From Rotaria macrura (Eukaryota; Rotifera; Eurotatoria; Philodinida; Philodinidae): a stretch of 64,000 nucleotides of DNA. A program made the position numbers and the translations under genes. How positions within the stretch are numbered: position 1 is the stretch's first letter; each line of letters begins with the position of its first letter. The DNA is taken from contig OENT01000002.1 in assembly GCA_900239685.1 (NCBI GenBank), positions 248,001 through 312,000 of the forward strand. The letters are read 5' to 3'. A model generated the notes under the pieces. It searched no databases and was not told the DNA's origin. It was given only the letters and a program-made list of their open reading frames with translations. Below, piece after piece: positions 28,401 to 38,434 of this stretch.

Positions 28401-30897
28401 ACAATTTTAAAACCATCTGAATAACGAACCATGACTTGAATAAATTAAAATGAATTTAAACGAACAGAATCACAACGATCTACCGCAACTGATCATTTAT
28501 GTTACTTACATAAATCTTTACGGTGCCAACTCCCGAACTATAAAATTGTACAGATGCTATTTGACCAGCGACCGTAATAGTACTTTGAGGTAAAATAACA
28601 ATATCACTTGCGCTAAGTAAATCTGTTGATGAATCTAGGGTTGGATTTTGTGTCACATACGATGAACCAAATGTATAATATTGTGCGTCTAAAATAAATC
28701 AATTGAAGTCAAATTGAAGAATCTTGTAAGATTTTTCCAACCTGGAACATTCAGAATTGAATGAGATGAATATGACGTGTTGTAATTGAAGTCAATCATT
28801 AAATTGGTACCACGAACCGATGTAAAAGTACATGAAACAGTCTTCAACGTTGTCGTTACATTTGGACATGTCATCGACATGTCAAGTGAAGAGATTTGAT
28901 CGATAACTTTTACTGTCATTGCAGACATAATCGGCTTTAAAAAACAAAACACAATTTAATGAAATCAATGATTATTACATTCGTAAAATACATGTAAAAC
29001 ATTATCATTCTATAACAATACTATAGAACGACATCAAAAGATGCATATATCTACACTGCGAATTTGAATTTGAATCAAATTTAACATTATTCATCATATG
29101 TTCAAAACACAATGAGAACTTAGACCCATTGACTTTCTTTGAAAGGAATAATGATTTAAAATCAGATGCCTGTGAAATGAGACAATCTTTCATCGGATGC
29201 GTTTTCGTTCATAGGACAAGAGGTATAACATAACGTCTTCTCAAAATAAAATAATGTTTTTCGAAGAAAAGACTTCCGATTATAAAGGTGACAAAAAAAA
29301 ACTCTGTCCTCTTTTTTGAAAATGCTTCAATTCCTTTTAGCGTTGACATTACTCACAGTGCTCGGTATGATCAAATCTTTTCCGGTATGATGGAGTACGA
29401 CTCAACATGCGTAGCAACTTCTTCTAATTGAATTATTCAAAGTATCAATGCTAGCTAGTACAAATACTTTACAGCTAGTTCAGAATGTTTGCAATTTAAA
29501 AGTTCAAAATCAATAGAATATGTTTTTAAATACTAAATTTTATGGTGTCCCTCTGTTCTAAAAATGTTGTAATTCACATGAATTGTACTTTAGATTGTAT
29601 GAGTTTCGTTGCACAATTTTTCAAGTAACATGTACATAGATATATATATACATGTCAAATTATGTCCTACAATACATGAACTGCTTGAAAAAAAAGTACT
29701 CCGTTTTTAATATTCATAGAAGAAGAACTCGTTTAGAAATACCAATTACTTGAGTAGTATTCTTTAAAGTTTCTAGTGAAATCAAATGCTCTATCTTATC
29801 AAACTAGATTGAATAAATTAGTAAAGTGTGAATAAAAGAGTGAATTGGACGCCGTATGAATTTCATTCAACTAACATTACCCTATCCTCTTTTTTATATG
29901 AAGAATATGCGTAGTGTAAACTTCATTATCACATAATTAGTTCAATGAGTATGATAACTCGATTAAATCAAAAACAATTCTGTTCTAATTGTTCACAAAG
30001 AAAAAATTTGAGAAATTCAGATCTTACGTGCATTGACAAATGTGATCGTGCTGCTACTGATACTGAGAATTGTCCAGTTCTTGAAAACACATGTGAAACC
30101 GTTGTAGTCACATTCAATATTCCACTGAACCATCCCGTTTGTGTACCATCACCAAAATCCATATAATAATTAATGAAACTAACCGCACCTTGATAACCAA
30201 CTTTAAATTGATAATTTTCATTGACTTGTAATTCTAATGGTGACACACCACCGATTAGCATAATACTGACCGACTAAAGAATATTATTTTACGTACGTAA
30301 ATCAAATATAGAACAGAAAAAACCCGATAACAATAAGTTAAATTAAAACTTACATCTATAACACCCATCACAATATAGACAAGTTCATAATCATAATCAC
30401 CACAATAAACATTCGAATCACCTGTACATGCCATGGTTTCACATGATGTCGTTGTTGAATTTAATGAAGAAATATTAGCTGACAATGAACCACAAAAGCA
30501 TAATCGACCAGCAGATACACTTGCATATCCATAGCCAACTGCTGAACATGCGTTCATACACGTTTCAGGTGTATTCGAATCAAAACCATAATTAGCTGGA
30601 CTGTATGGGTAGATTCGAAATGGACGAGTAACCACTCCACAACCAAGCAAACCTATGAGAATCAAATATCATGTACTCGTTATGTTTTTCTTCTTTGTTT
30701 TTTTATCTATAAAATTTTTACTTTGTGTTTCAACTGACATTCCTCGTACGTCATTGACAAGATATGACTAGAATAGGATGACGAAATTTTATGATTTCGA
30801 ATAATTAACTAATACGACTTACTGATAATAGAGCATGAAAAAACCAAGTATGAGCAAAGGCGATGAGTCTAACTAGTTTTCTATTCTCGGAATACAT
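7460..30897 (-). CDS. PKD1: Polycystin-1-like receptor/channel, about 42-43 exons
   Basis: Exons (minus): 30897-30823, 30767-30722, 30652-30354, 30273-30028, 28934-28742, 28688-28510, 27886-27223, 27142-26748, 25310-24413, 24348-24112, 22814-22617, 22550-22164, 22106-21937, 21881-~21498 or further, probable 20593-20501, ~20275-19778, 19713-19587, 18604-18412, 18359-18139, 18069-17803, 17026-16857, 16791-16593, 16529-16477, 16413-16207, 16148-15570, 15497-15077, 15015-14744, 13258-13031, 12973-12872, 12803-12688, 12594-12429, 12370-12183, 11354-11258, 11179-10995, 10925-10601, 10532-10158, 9485-9383, 9331-9263, 9182-8712, 8623-7995, 7937-7826, 7765-7638, 7582-7460. Phases agree at every junction except the one near 21.4-20.3 kb. 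The product is about 3,700 aa: signal peptide, WSC, PKD repeats, REJ, GPS, PLAT, 11 membrane helices, short cytosolic tail. This order is diagnostic of polycystin-1, an adhesion-type receptor that partners TRPP channels, often in cilia. No LRR or lectin domain is seen at the N-terminus, unlike human PKD1. The start ATG opens a signal-peptide-like stretch (RLIAFAHTWFFHALLSS). Confidence 0.92.
7826..10532 (-). other. TOP domain and channel core of the PKD1-like gene
   Basis: After helices 5 and 6, exons 9485-9383, 9331-9263 and 9182-8712 encode the extracellular polycystin (TOP) domain, with the hallmarks WATMRQLRVKPDSC and EFRGKISDM. Exon 8623-7995 encodes helices 7 to 11, including WSYTEVGIIVCSWAG, FLRLLRFNQRLS and the pore helix. 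Exon 7937-7826 gives the end of S6 and beyond (INM then FVSIIADSFRVVRRN). The tail is short and ends IDELFIALDKIYMDTK, then an unstructured stretch. Confidence 0.88.
12183..12973 (-). other. PLAT domain exons of the PKD1-like gene
   Basis: Four exons encode the intracellular PLAT/LH2 beta-sandwich after the first helix. Recognisable blocks are YYYQMIVFTGLRKDAGTNSK, VYFVISGDNEETG, QRGGIDSFIIAV, LNYMRVWHDNSG, WFLKYIIVRDL and WLAVEKHDGS. The last exon ends in the second helix (CCFVLLLMSM), which joins LMNIMYY in the next exon. PLAT domains in this family bind lipid and protein partners. Confidence 0.9.
13031..13258 (-). other. GPS cleavage site and first transmembrane helix of the PKD1-like gene
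   Basis: The exon opens VGSRTTHTETQCLTNHLT and continues TFAAGW. Family knowledge places autoproteolysis between Leu and Thr of HLT, and that tripeptide is intact. The first membrane helix follows (IYLTMILLAIFYIIFMIYA). The upstream exon ends 1.5 kb away at 14744 in phase 0, so the GPS motif is split by a long intron. Confidence 0.85.
14744..20593 (-). other. REJ region and GPS N-terminal half of the PKD1-like gene
   Basis: The REJ (receptor for egg jelly) module begins around GCNLPIIDF with the family blocks SRSQAFSV, LNCSKSL and LPIGTYLFNFTV. It continues through NWTFQYYCRIY and PSCFDSPGNTSYFTFG, and further exons down to 15077. Exon 15015-14744 supplies the first half of the GPS motif (ACYYLDDNSMWQTKDII). 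In polycystin-1 the REJ region is needed for cleavage at the GPS. Confidence 0.8.
21881..30273 (-). other. PKD/Ig-like repeat region of the PKD1-like gene
   Basis: Exons 4 to 14 encode about 1,200 residues of extracellular beta-sandwich repeats. Two copies have the classic PKD core, YYMDFGDGTQ in 30273-30028 and LTWNFGDGTM in 24348-24112. Each is followed by a late G-x-Y/F-x-V strand (TGQFSVSVAA, IGTYTLTITA). Others are degenerate, e.g. MWFINGNS...FGTYIISCQAEN in 27142-26748. The region has many N-x-S/T sequons, as expected of a secreted ectodomain. Long introns of 1.1-1.4 kb interrupt it three times (30027-28935, 26747-25311, 24111-22815). Confidence 0.8.
23471..23600. repeat. MITE-like short element in a PKD1 intron
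   Basis: A block of about 130 bp with higher GC than its surroundings. It is bounded by short inverted ends: TAGTGATGGGT at 23473-23483 and, on the other strand, TAGTGATGAGT at about 23586-23596. The inside repeats a GTCACG(A/G)AAG-type motif. It lies in the 1.3-kb intron 24111-22815. A small non-autonomous DNA transposon is the likeliest reading. Confidence 0.45.
30354..30652 (-). other. WSC domain exon of the PKD1-like gene
   Basis: Encodes roughly residues 41-140. A Cys-rich carbohydrate-binding WSC domain is visible in the blocks LLGCGVV, ETCMNAC, RLCFCG, TSCETMAC and VYCGDY. Eight Cys in this spacing, next to PKD repeats, match the N-terminal part of polycystin-1. It follows the two small exons of the signal peptide. 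Confidence 0.85.
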
Positions 30898-32578
30898 TAA
30901 TATGAGAAGAAAACAGTGTTGCTCTTCGAATTAAAAATGTAAAATGATGTGTTAGTTATTTTCTAGGGAAAACTTTCACAATTTTACTCTATTTTCTTTA
31001 CTTTTTCTTTTTCTCAAATTCACTTCAATATAATATGTGTTTGATGATTTAGTTTGATGTGTTTCATTTCATCCAAAAAATAAAAGAAATTACTTTCTGA
31101 ACACTTGAAGACTCTACTTGTTTTTTTATGTAGATCCTTCCAAGTAATTAAGTAATAAATATATATCTACACGGAGAAAGGGAGAAATAAGTATCTACAT
31201 TGAATAAACCATCATACTTGACCAGTTTTTAAAAATTTTATGAGTGCACAAGTGAGAATGTTCAAAATAGATGACAAGTAATTACAATTATTAATAATAA
31301 TGAAATAAAAAAAATAAGACTATCGACATAATTCATATATTCATTTTTTTTCTTGTGATTTTGTAAGTACCATTGAACAGATTTTTTTCTCTTCTTATTA
31401 ATTTTTTTTGACAGTTACATATTACTTTTGACTAGCACTTTCAACTATACGAATTTATATTTAAGCATAAAATTATTTTAGAATAAAAGGATTTGAATAT
31501 ATTTAATAGAAAAAGCACTCCACGGCAATGATCAATATGAAAAGAAAGCTTCTTAAAATCTATGATGTTAATCAATATCAAAACTTAATTACAAACAAAA
31601 AAAAATCAGAAAATATTCTTTGTTACTTAAATATAGCATTTGTTTAACAAGGGTTCACTCGAGAATGATAAACTATTTGTTTGTTTGCTTTTTGTTATAA
31701 AGATTATGGCAGCTTTATCAGATCAAAATTACTTTTGTGTACTGTTGAAATTGCTTTTCTTGATTTCGGCTCTTTCATTAATGAATATAAAATATTCGAT
31801 GTGACTACTGGCATGAAATTAGAAAAGTGACTACAAAGTTCAATGACAAATGTTTTCTTTGTAGAATGAAGAACTTTACTTTTTTTTTGATAAAATGTAT
31901 TCAGAGATGAAAATTTGATATTTAAAGTACCATCTTTCATTATTGACCATCCAGATAGTTACATATAAAACACTTCAAAGTACCGGTTCTATCAATATAT
32001 TAGTTTTTATTTCAAGTACCGATGAAGACCGATTCTTTGGCTGAACGCATATGATTCCAATGATCATATATTCGCTGGTTTTATTTCTTAATACCACCTG
32101 ACTATTGATTGTGCAAGAATATATGTATGAATAAGAAGTTCTAATGCATTAAATGCACACATATAACTTGTTCTACAACAGCGACTTCTTAATTGTGCTA
32201 CGAATATTTTATGGGCTATGCTAAAAATCTACATCTCTAGTATTTTACAATAAGATTCAATATCTTCGAAAAAAAATTAACAATCAAAGAATATTTCAAG
32301 GATAGACTATGACTTATGAGAAAACTGTATTGAAAGAAAGTCATCAGTAAAGTTTCGAAAAAAAGTATCGATAAAGCAATCAAAAGTCTGTGTTGTTTGG
32401 ATCTTGAAATTTTCCAAAATGTTCTTGATCACCAACATCGTAATTAGACAGAACCATGAGAGTTAACTGTATGATTACTGTGTTTTATGCGAAGTGGTGA
32501 CTGGCGTACAGATGTAATCAAATAAACTACAATCTATTTTTAATAATTACAGACATATTTTGAATGCATAGCAAGCGT
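30898..32578. other. Non-coding region upstream of the PKD1-like gene
   Basis: No supported exon. It should hold the PKD1-like promoter and 5' UTR just above 30897. The minus-strand frame 31704-31940 shows no domain and no splice partners. Confidence 0.45.
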
Positions 32579-33998
32579 TTAAGAGAGTGGTTTTGAGTCG
32601 ACCAAGAAACGAAGGCATTGGTCAAAATTCAATTTTTTGGATTATTTATGTGCGTTTGAAAGGGCATAATCTCAAACCAGAAACCGAAAAATTTTCAGCT
32701 TATTTGGATGTTCCACAGTAAAGTTAGAGTACATCAACTATTATGCGCCGTACATTTATCATCACAGAAATAGCCACAAATTAGTGTATAAATGTCTTTT
32801 GAGTTTATGCTCTAACTACTGAGAGAAATCTATCGTATCACATACCAAAAGATAGAGCATACTATGATGAAAAACATTAGCTATTTAAATTATCGTATAT
32901 AAGTTATTTATCAAGGTGCCATACACGACCAAAAAAAGAAAATGTCTCATTTTATGATACTATAATGGCCGATTTTCGTTAGTATATTGGCGACCAATAT
33001 TGAAAACTGAATGGTGCGAAGCTACAAGATTTATATGTTATGCAGCGTTTCATTCTCTAGAAATTGGTAAAAACATTTTCAAAAAAAACAATTTTTTTGT
33101 TGGTTTTCACTGAGAAGATGCGATTCCATTTCAAAATGATTGTGACATTTGGAATCAGCATTAAACTCTCCACTGAATTGAATATGTTTTAGAGAAATAT
33201 TTTTCCTAAGTAAAATCACCTGTGGAAGAACCGCAGGTCTATTTAATTAAAGTATTGCATTGTAGCCTCCACAGATGATTATGCTTAGGAAAAAAAGTTT
33301 TCTAAAATTTATTTAATTGGGTGCAGTTTTCAATGCTGATTCCCAAATGTCACAATCATTGTTAAATGGAATTGTGTCTTCTCAGTGAAAACCAAAGAAA
33401 AAAACTTTTTTGAAAAATCATCAAAAATTGCTGTGAAAACAAGATTTGTGAGCTTTGTTTCGCCTCGAAGGTACACTTTTGTTTTGAATGTTTTTCACCA
33501 GTTTTTAGAGAATGAAACGCTGCATAACATATAGAACTAGCAGCTTGGTCCCATTTGGTTTAAAAAAATGGCAGTAGATATACAGCAAATTATTGGCTAT
33601 TATTTAATGAGAATCGTGTCATTCTGCACTCATGTTCAACTATGTTTACCACAGTAGATAGATGATATGCAGTATTCTGAATAGCTCGTGTTAATCCGCT
33701 TTTTCAAGCTCTATCTTTTGGTATATGGTATGAAAAAGATCTGCCTTTTTTAAGTAGAATCCTAGCGCAGACATTTATGCTGTGATTTATGACATTTTTT
33801 TCCACACTAGGTGGATAGAGCCTAAAGTCGATTCAGGCTAACATACTATAAAACATCCAAATGAGCTGAAACTTTTGAGTTTGTGCTTTCAGACTATGCT
33901 CTTTCGAACGCTCATAAAAAAATCCAAAAATTTAAATTTTGACCAGTGCCTCATACACAGTGATGTTCTTTGGTCAGGCCAGAGCCTCTCTCTTGAAG
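32579..33998. repeat. Foldback element, about 650-bp diverged inverted arms
   Basis: The left arm (about 32579-33225) is the imperfect reverse complement of the right arm (about 33268-33998), with a spacer of only about 40 bp. Matched blocks include GGTCAAAATTCAATTTTTTGG (32612 area) with its complement near 33945. Others are ACCAAAAGATAGAGC (about 32845) with GCTCTATCTTTTGGT (about 33710), and GCAGCGTTTCATTCTCTAG (about 33044) with its complement near 33500-33520. By eye the arms differ at roughly 20-25% of positions, so the insertion is old. There is no ORF of transposase size. Confidence 0.8.
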
Positions 33999-36198
33999 TA
34001 TTCAGTATAATTAATGTAGAGTTTTTACTAGTATGTATTAGTTAGTAGGCTTGTTTGAATTAAATTTTGAAATAAGCACAATCCAAGTGTTCAAAGTCTA
34101 GTTATCTTCTAGCCTTGCCAATGTGAATTTCTTCAGATCACATAGGATGACATTGTTACGAGATATTCAATGATAGATTTAGTAAAGTGTTGTTGATTCG
34201 AACAACTCGAGAACAACTCAAATGCTTATACAATGTGTTTAACTTTTGTTTTTGCCCAAGAGAGCATCAAAATATTAACCACATCAAGGAATCGAATTCT
34301 GTGTCTTTTGCTAACTTTTAAAAGAAAACTACGTTATCAAAAGTTCACTATTCTAAAGCATGGAGTTCTTGTAATAAACGTAGCTTTTTGTATGCAGGAG
34401 TAAAGAAATTGTAATTTTGTACGTAAAGAATCAATTCGTGAACTCTATTCCTTTCTAATACACGTATACATGTGTGTCTTTGATGAACATTGCCATCGTA
34501 TAGGCAAACGAATTATTCAATATATTCATTAAATGTTTTACTGGTGGATTACTTTAACTGTCTTAGTATGTAAATATTTTCTCTTTTTCATATATCATTG
34601 ATAAACTATTTGTCTACGATCATTGGAACGATTCTTTTCTCAGAGAAAAAAATCAGAGAATCAACTCATTAATTAATCTGACTTTTTACATGATCAATCA
34701 TACAAGAAACATTTGCGATTATCATTGACAAATATATACAGATCATATTGAAGATTTCATTCATAAATTATTAGTTGTGCTTCAAGGAACTGAATAAGCA
34801 TGTGTAAATTTGAAGACATTTTATTATATACAGTGTGAAGGTATCATAATGGAATTCAATTCTTCTTTCTTTCACTCAATATGTCAATATAACAATATTT
34901 TAATGGCACAAAGAAAAAGTTCGTTCTGTACCCAGAAAACATCATCGTTCAAGCAGAATCTTCACCATACCATTGATTAAAATTGATAGAAGAGAATCAA
35001 TTTAGATTATTCAATTCCATAAATTTTCTTTTAAAACATCTCTTCCAATGAGGTTCATTCATATATAAGAAAAATCACTGTAAACTAGTGCTGAACGTTA
35101 TACATATATATATATAGTAAACATTTTAAAGTGCAAGCAGTGCTGTCAGTACATTGTTCGACTAATCTTTAGCCGGATAAACTTAAGATTTGACGACAAT
35201 ATGATTACACATATACACTTTCTATTGTCAATGAATCTAAAGAAATATAATCAAATATAACATGACATAGAAATGTCTTGATCTAGATTGTTCTCATAGG
35301 AATTTCTTCTAAAATCATCGAAATTCATAATACAAAACATAGAAATGTTTATGAAAATGAATTAAAAACTGTGAAAAAAATGGATTTTTTTTACAATAAC
35401 TTTACATTTTAGAAATCGTTCTTTTCTTCATTCTTTCAGATAGCGTATGAAAAAGTATGATTCGACTGACATTCAAATAGAAGTTCTGCTTCGAATATAT
35501 TTTCAATATGGAACGAGTAAATGGAATCAAGGGAAGATCGAGATCTTGCACGTTCTATCGTATACAGACAGTATACGATAAAGGTTTTTGGAAGCACATT
35601 GAAAAGTAATGAGAGTTACCAATCAAATATCTTCAACTAATATACTCAACACATTCTGAATCGATCTAAGTACATCAGTTCTATCAACTTCTACAGTATA
35701 CACCTTCAATCGTATGGAAAAAAGAAAACTTTACAATTTTTCTTAACGAGCAATATTGAATCAAGATTTTAATATGTATATTTTTTTCATTGTTCATCCT
35801 TATGAATTTCATTCAGGTAAAAACATGGATGAAAACTATCATCTCGCAACAATATCAAATATCATTTAAAATTTAACATTTAAAAAAATTGATGAGAGAA
35901 TCAAATTTATTTTTGACACGTACAATCATATTTTTATCAATGTATTAATTTAAGTAGTTTCTATAAAAAGAATACTAACCATGGGAAGCGTGGGATTGGC
36001 GTCAATAATTATGATAATGACTTAATACATAACTAACAAGCATTTACAATACCTTCTGACGCATATTATATAGAAATATTTTTATGGGATTCACTCGTGC
36101 AATAAGATCATTTTTAGATCTATTCATATTTTTGTTAGTATTTATTAATTCTTTTTAATGCCGGCACAGAAAAAAAAGCAAACAAACTACGTAACATG
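33999..36198. other. Non-coding region between foldback element and TMEM41-like gene
   Basis: AT-rich, with no supported exon on either strand. It contains a TA run near 35103-35118 and the TMEM41-like 3' UTR. Confidence 0.45.
36141..36146 (-). promoter_or_regulatory. Probable poly(A) signal of the TMEM41-like gene
   Basis: A minus-strand AATAAA lies 53 nt past the stop codon. The spacing is typical, but the motif is weak evidence in AT-rich DNA. Confidence 0.4.
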
Positions 36199-37153
36199 TT
36201 AACTTTGTTTTTTAAAGAATTTCTCAATTCTAGTCTTATAAAATATTGGTAAAAGTGATAAAAGTGCACAAATAGTCAATCCTAATATAGAACGCCATGA
36301 GAATACGTCGGATGCTGATGATAATTCATGGATGGTTTTGCCTGCTTGTATAAATAATATCGATGGCAATGCAACACCAGCAAATGTACCAAGAAAGAAA
36401 GGTTTTAATGGTACATCGAGAATAGGAGAGCAAAGATTAATAAACCAATTCGGTAAAATAGGTGTTATACGAAGAAAAATCATGAACCATAGAAGACTTT
36501 CTGAACGCTTTTGAATCTATGACAAACAAACATTTCTTGTCAAATAAAGAAATATAAAACTCGTAAAAACCTATACTTCTCGTTGCCATTCTACGATTCG
36601 AGTTCGAAAATATTTCAATAGAATACGTCGACCGAATAATTTCGATAGCAAATAACAAAAGCTCGCACCTAACGATGAACATAGACACACAAGAAACAAT
36701 GCCAGTGGGAATGGATATAGAAATCCAGCTAAAATGCTTAAAAATATTGAACCAGGAATAGCAAATGTTTGTAAACTAGAGAAAGACAAGATTTATATTT
36801 TCATAATTGCAGCAAGTAAATCAGATTTTCAACTTACAATATATAAGTAAGAAAGAAAGCTATCATTATAATATATCGATGATGTTTGCTGTATTTATAT
36901 AAAACATTACCGAGGATTTTGGCATCATCAATGGTTTTAGGAATTTTGAAAGCATCTTTTTCATGACTAAAAATATTTTATTGAGATAATATTTTTTTTC
37001 AATTTTACAATTATCTACGTACGAATCGATACTTGGAAATAAAACGTAGATCATTAGTAAAGTTGATATTGAGAAAAGAAATATGATTGCAAGAAGAACG
37101 AAATAACGTTGTTGTATACGTTCATTTTGTTCGGGAACTGAATAGTTAATCAT
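36199..37153 (-). CDS. TMEM41B: TMEM41-type VTT-domain ER membrane protein
   Basis: Four exons (37153-37023, 36966-36838, 36775-36577, 36516-36199) give a complete 258-aa protein with all phases consistent. The VTT/DedA core is very close to animal TMEM41B: TYIFLQTFAIPGSIFLS, GFLYPFPLALFLVC, LGASFCYLLS, then FLRITPILPNWFIN with the re-entrant Pro/Asn region, and FFLGTFAGVALPS. An N-terminal helix (YFVLLAIIFLFSISTLLMIYV) precedes the acidic linker DAFKIPKTIDDAKILG. Known family members are ER phospholipid scramblases involved in autophagosome and lipid-droplet/lipoprotein biology. Whether it is closer to TMEM41A or TMEM41B cannot be settled by eye. The start ATG is the only one that keeps the first helix intact. 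Introns are only 56-61 bp. Confidence 0.93.
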
Positions 37154-38434
37154 TGATGTTGATTAAAAATCTAAATGAAGAAAATAAAGAATTGAAAAGT
37201 TTAATTTTCGAAATTCAAACATCGATAACAATGAAAATAAATCACTCATGCTACACTGATAGTACATTGCATGTTGATCTAATATTAATTTTAATTCACC
37301 TAACTACATGTTAAGAGAAAGTGACAATAATGAATTTCTTTGTCACATTACAGCCGTCGTGACTAAAAATATTTATCATAGTGTAATCAAAAGACAGAAA
37401 CATTAGAATATGATTGAATTAAAGCATAATTGAAATTCAGTGCATTCCCGTTTCGTCGAAAAATTAAATTGTAATGAAAAAAAATCAAAATCAAAGCAAT
37501 GAAGCTGGTTGCTTTGATTCTCTATCTTGGTGATATTTAGTTAGAAAAATTATATATATATATATATATAGGGTCAAAAAAGGAGCTCATTGTATATGCA
37601 ATACTTATTTAACTGAAAAAACCTTGCTATATATTGTTTCGACTAAACGTAACAAATCAACTTAATCAGTGATAATTTTCATTACAGGTATTTTTCTTTT
37701 CTCATATATCTTTTCTATTTGTACCTAATATTGTTCTCGGATAATCTTTTGTCAGAATATATCTATTATTATTATGCATCTTCTTTCGCTTGTATAATTT
37801 TAAAACATCTAATTAAATAGGATATATTCTCTCTCTCTCTCTTGTGATTACGTTTCACTTTTCGACGAAACGGGACCTAATCTTGAAATTCAACATAATA
37901 TTCAAATGAAAAATTCAGTTGAATCTCTATAAGATTCAACATTTACATTCTTATTTTGATCGAACCATCTCTCATGATATTATCATGCTATTATGAATCA
38001 TACAGGCTTATCATCATTCAAATGATAAGAGACTAAATAAAATTTTGACTAAACAAAATATTACAAGATATGAGATTTATAATTTTGTTCCACACAAAGA
38101 ATCGAATTGATAATTACTTTATTCTAATATGTTTGATCTCGTCTATGATATAATTTAAAATTGATGAGAATTATTCCTGTTAGACTATGCTAGCAGTACG
38201 GTAAATTTGACAATAAAGATTTTTCTCATGGATGTTATTTTATCGAAAGCGTAACACTTACTTTACATGAATAGATGTAAATTGAAAATCTGAAAGCGAA
38301 AATAGTCGTATCTTTTTTTTCTTGTTTTTTATATTTAAAAAAAGAAAAAGCAAAAGAAATTTTATTTTTTATTCAAAATGAAATTGTTTACATGAGACAT
38401 AAGAAAAATACTTTTGGCTACTTTAGGAATGTTT
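37154..38434. other. Intergenic region with microsatellites
   Basis: No exon seen. It holds a (TA)n tract at about 37550-37570 and a (CT)n tract at about 37829-37843. It also contains the guanylate cyclase 3' UTR, with AATAAA-type hexamers on the minus strand near 38360-38372. Confidence 0.5.
37550..37570. repeat. (TA)n microsatellite
   Basis: About ten consecutive TA units in the spacer between the TMEM41-like and guanylate cyclase genes. Confidence 0.9.

Noticed and set aside
35556..35580. 10-bp perfect hairpin TATCGTATAC with a 5-nt loop
   Set aside because: Stems this short are expected by chance in 64 kb of AT-rich DNA.
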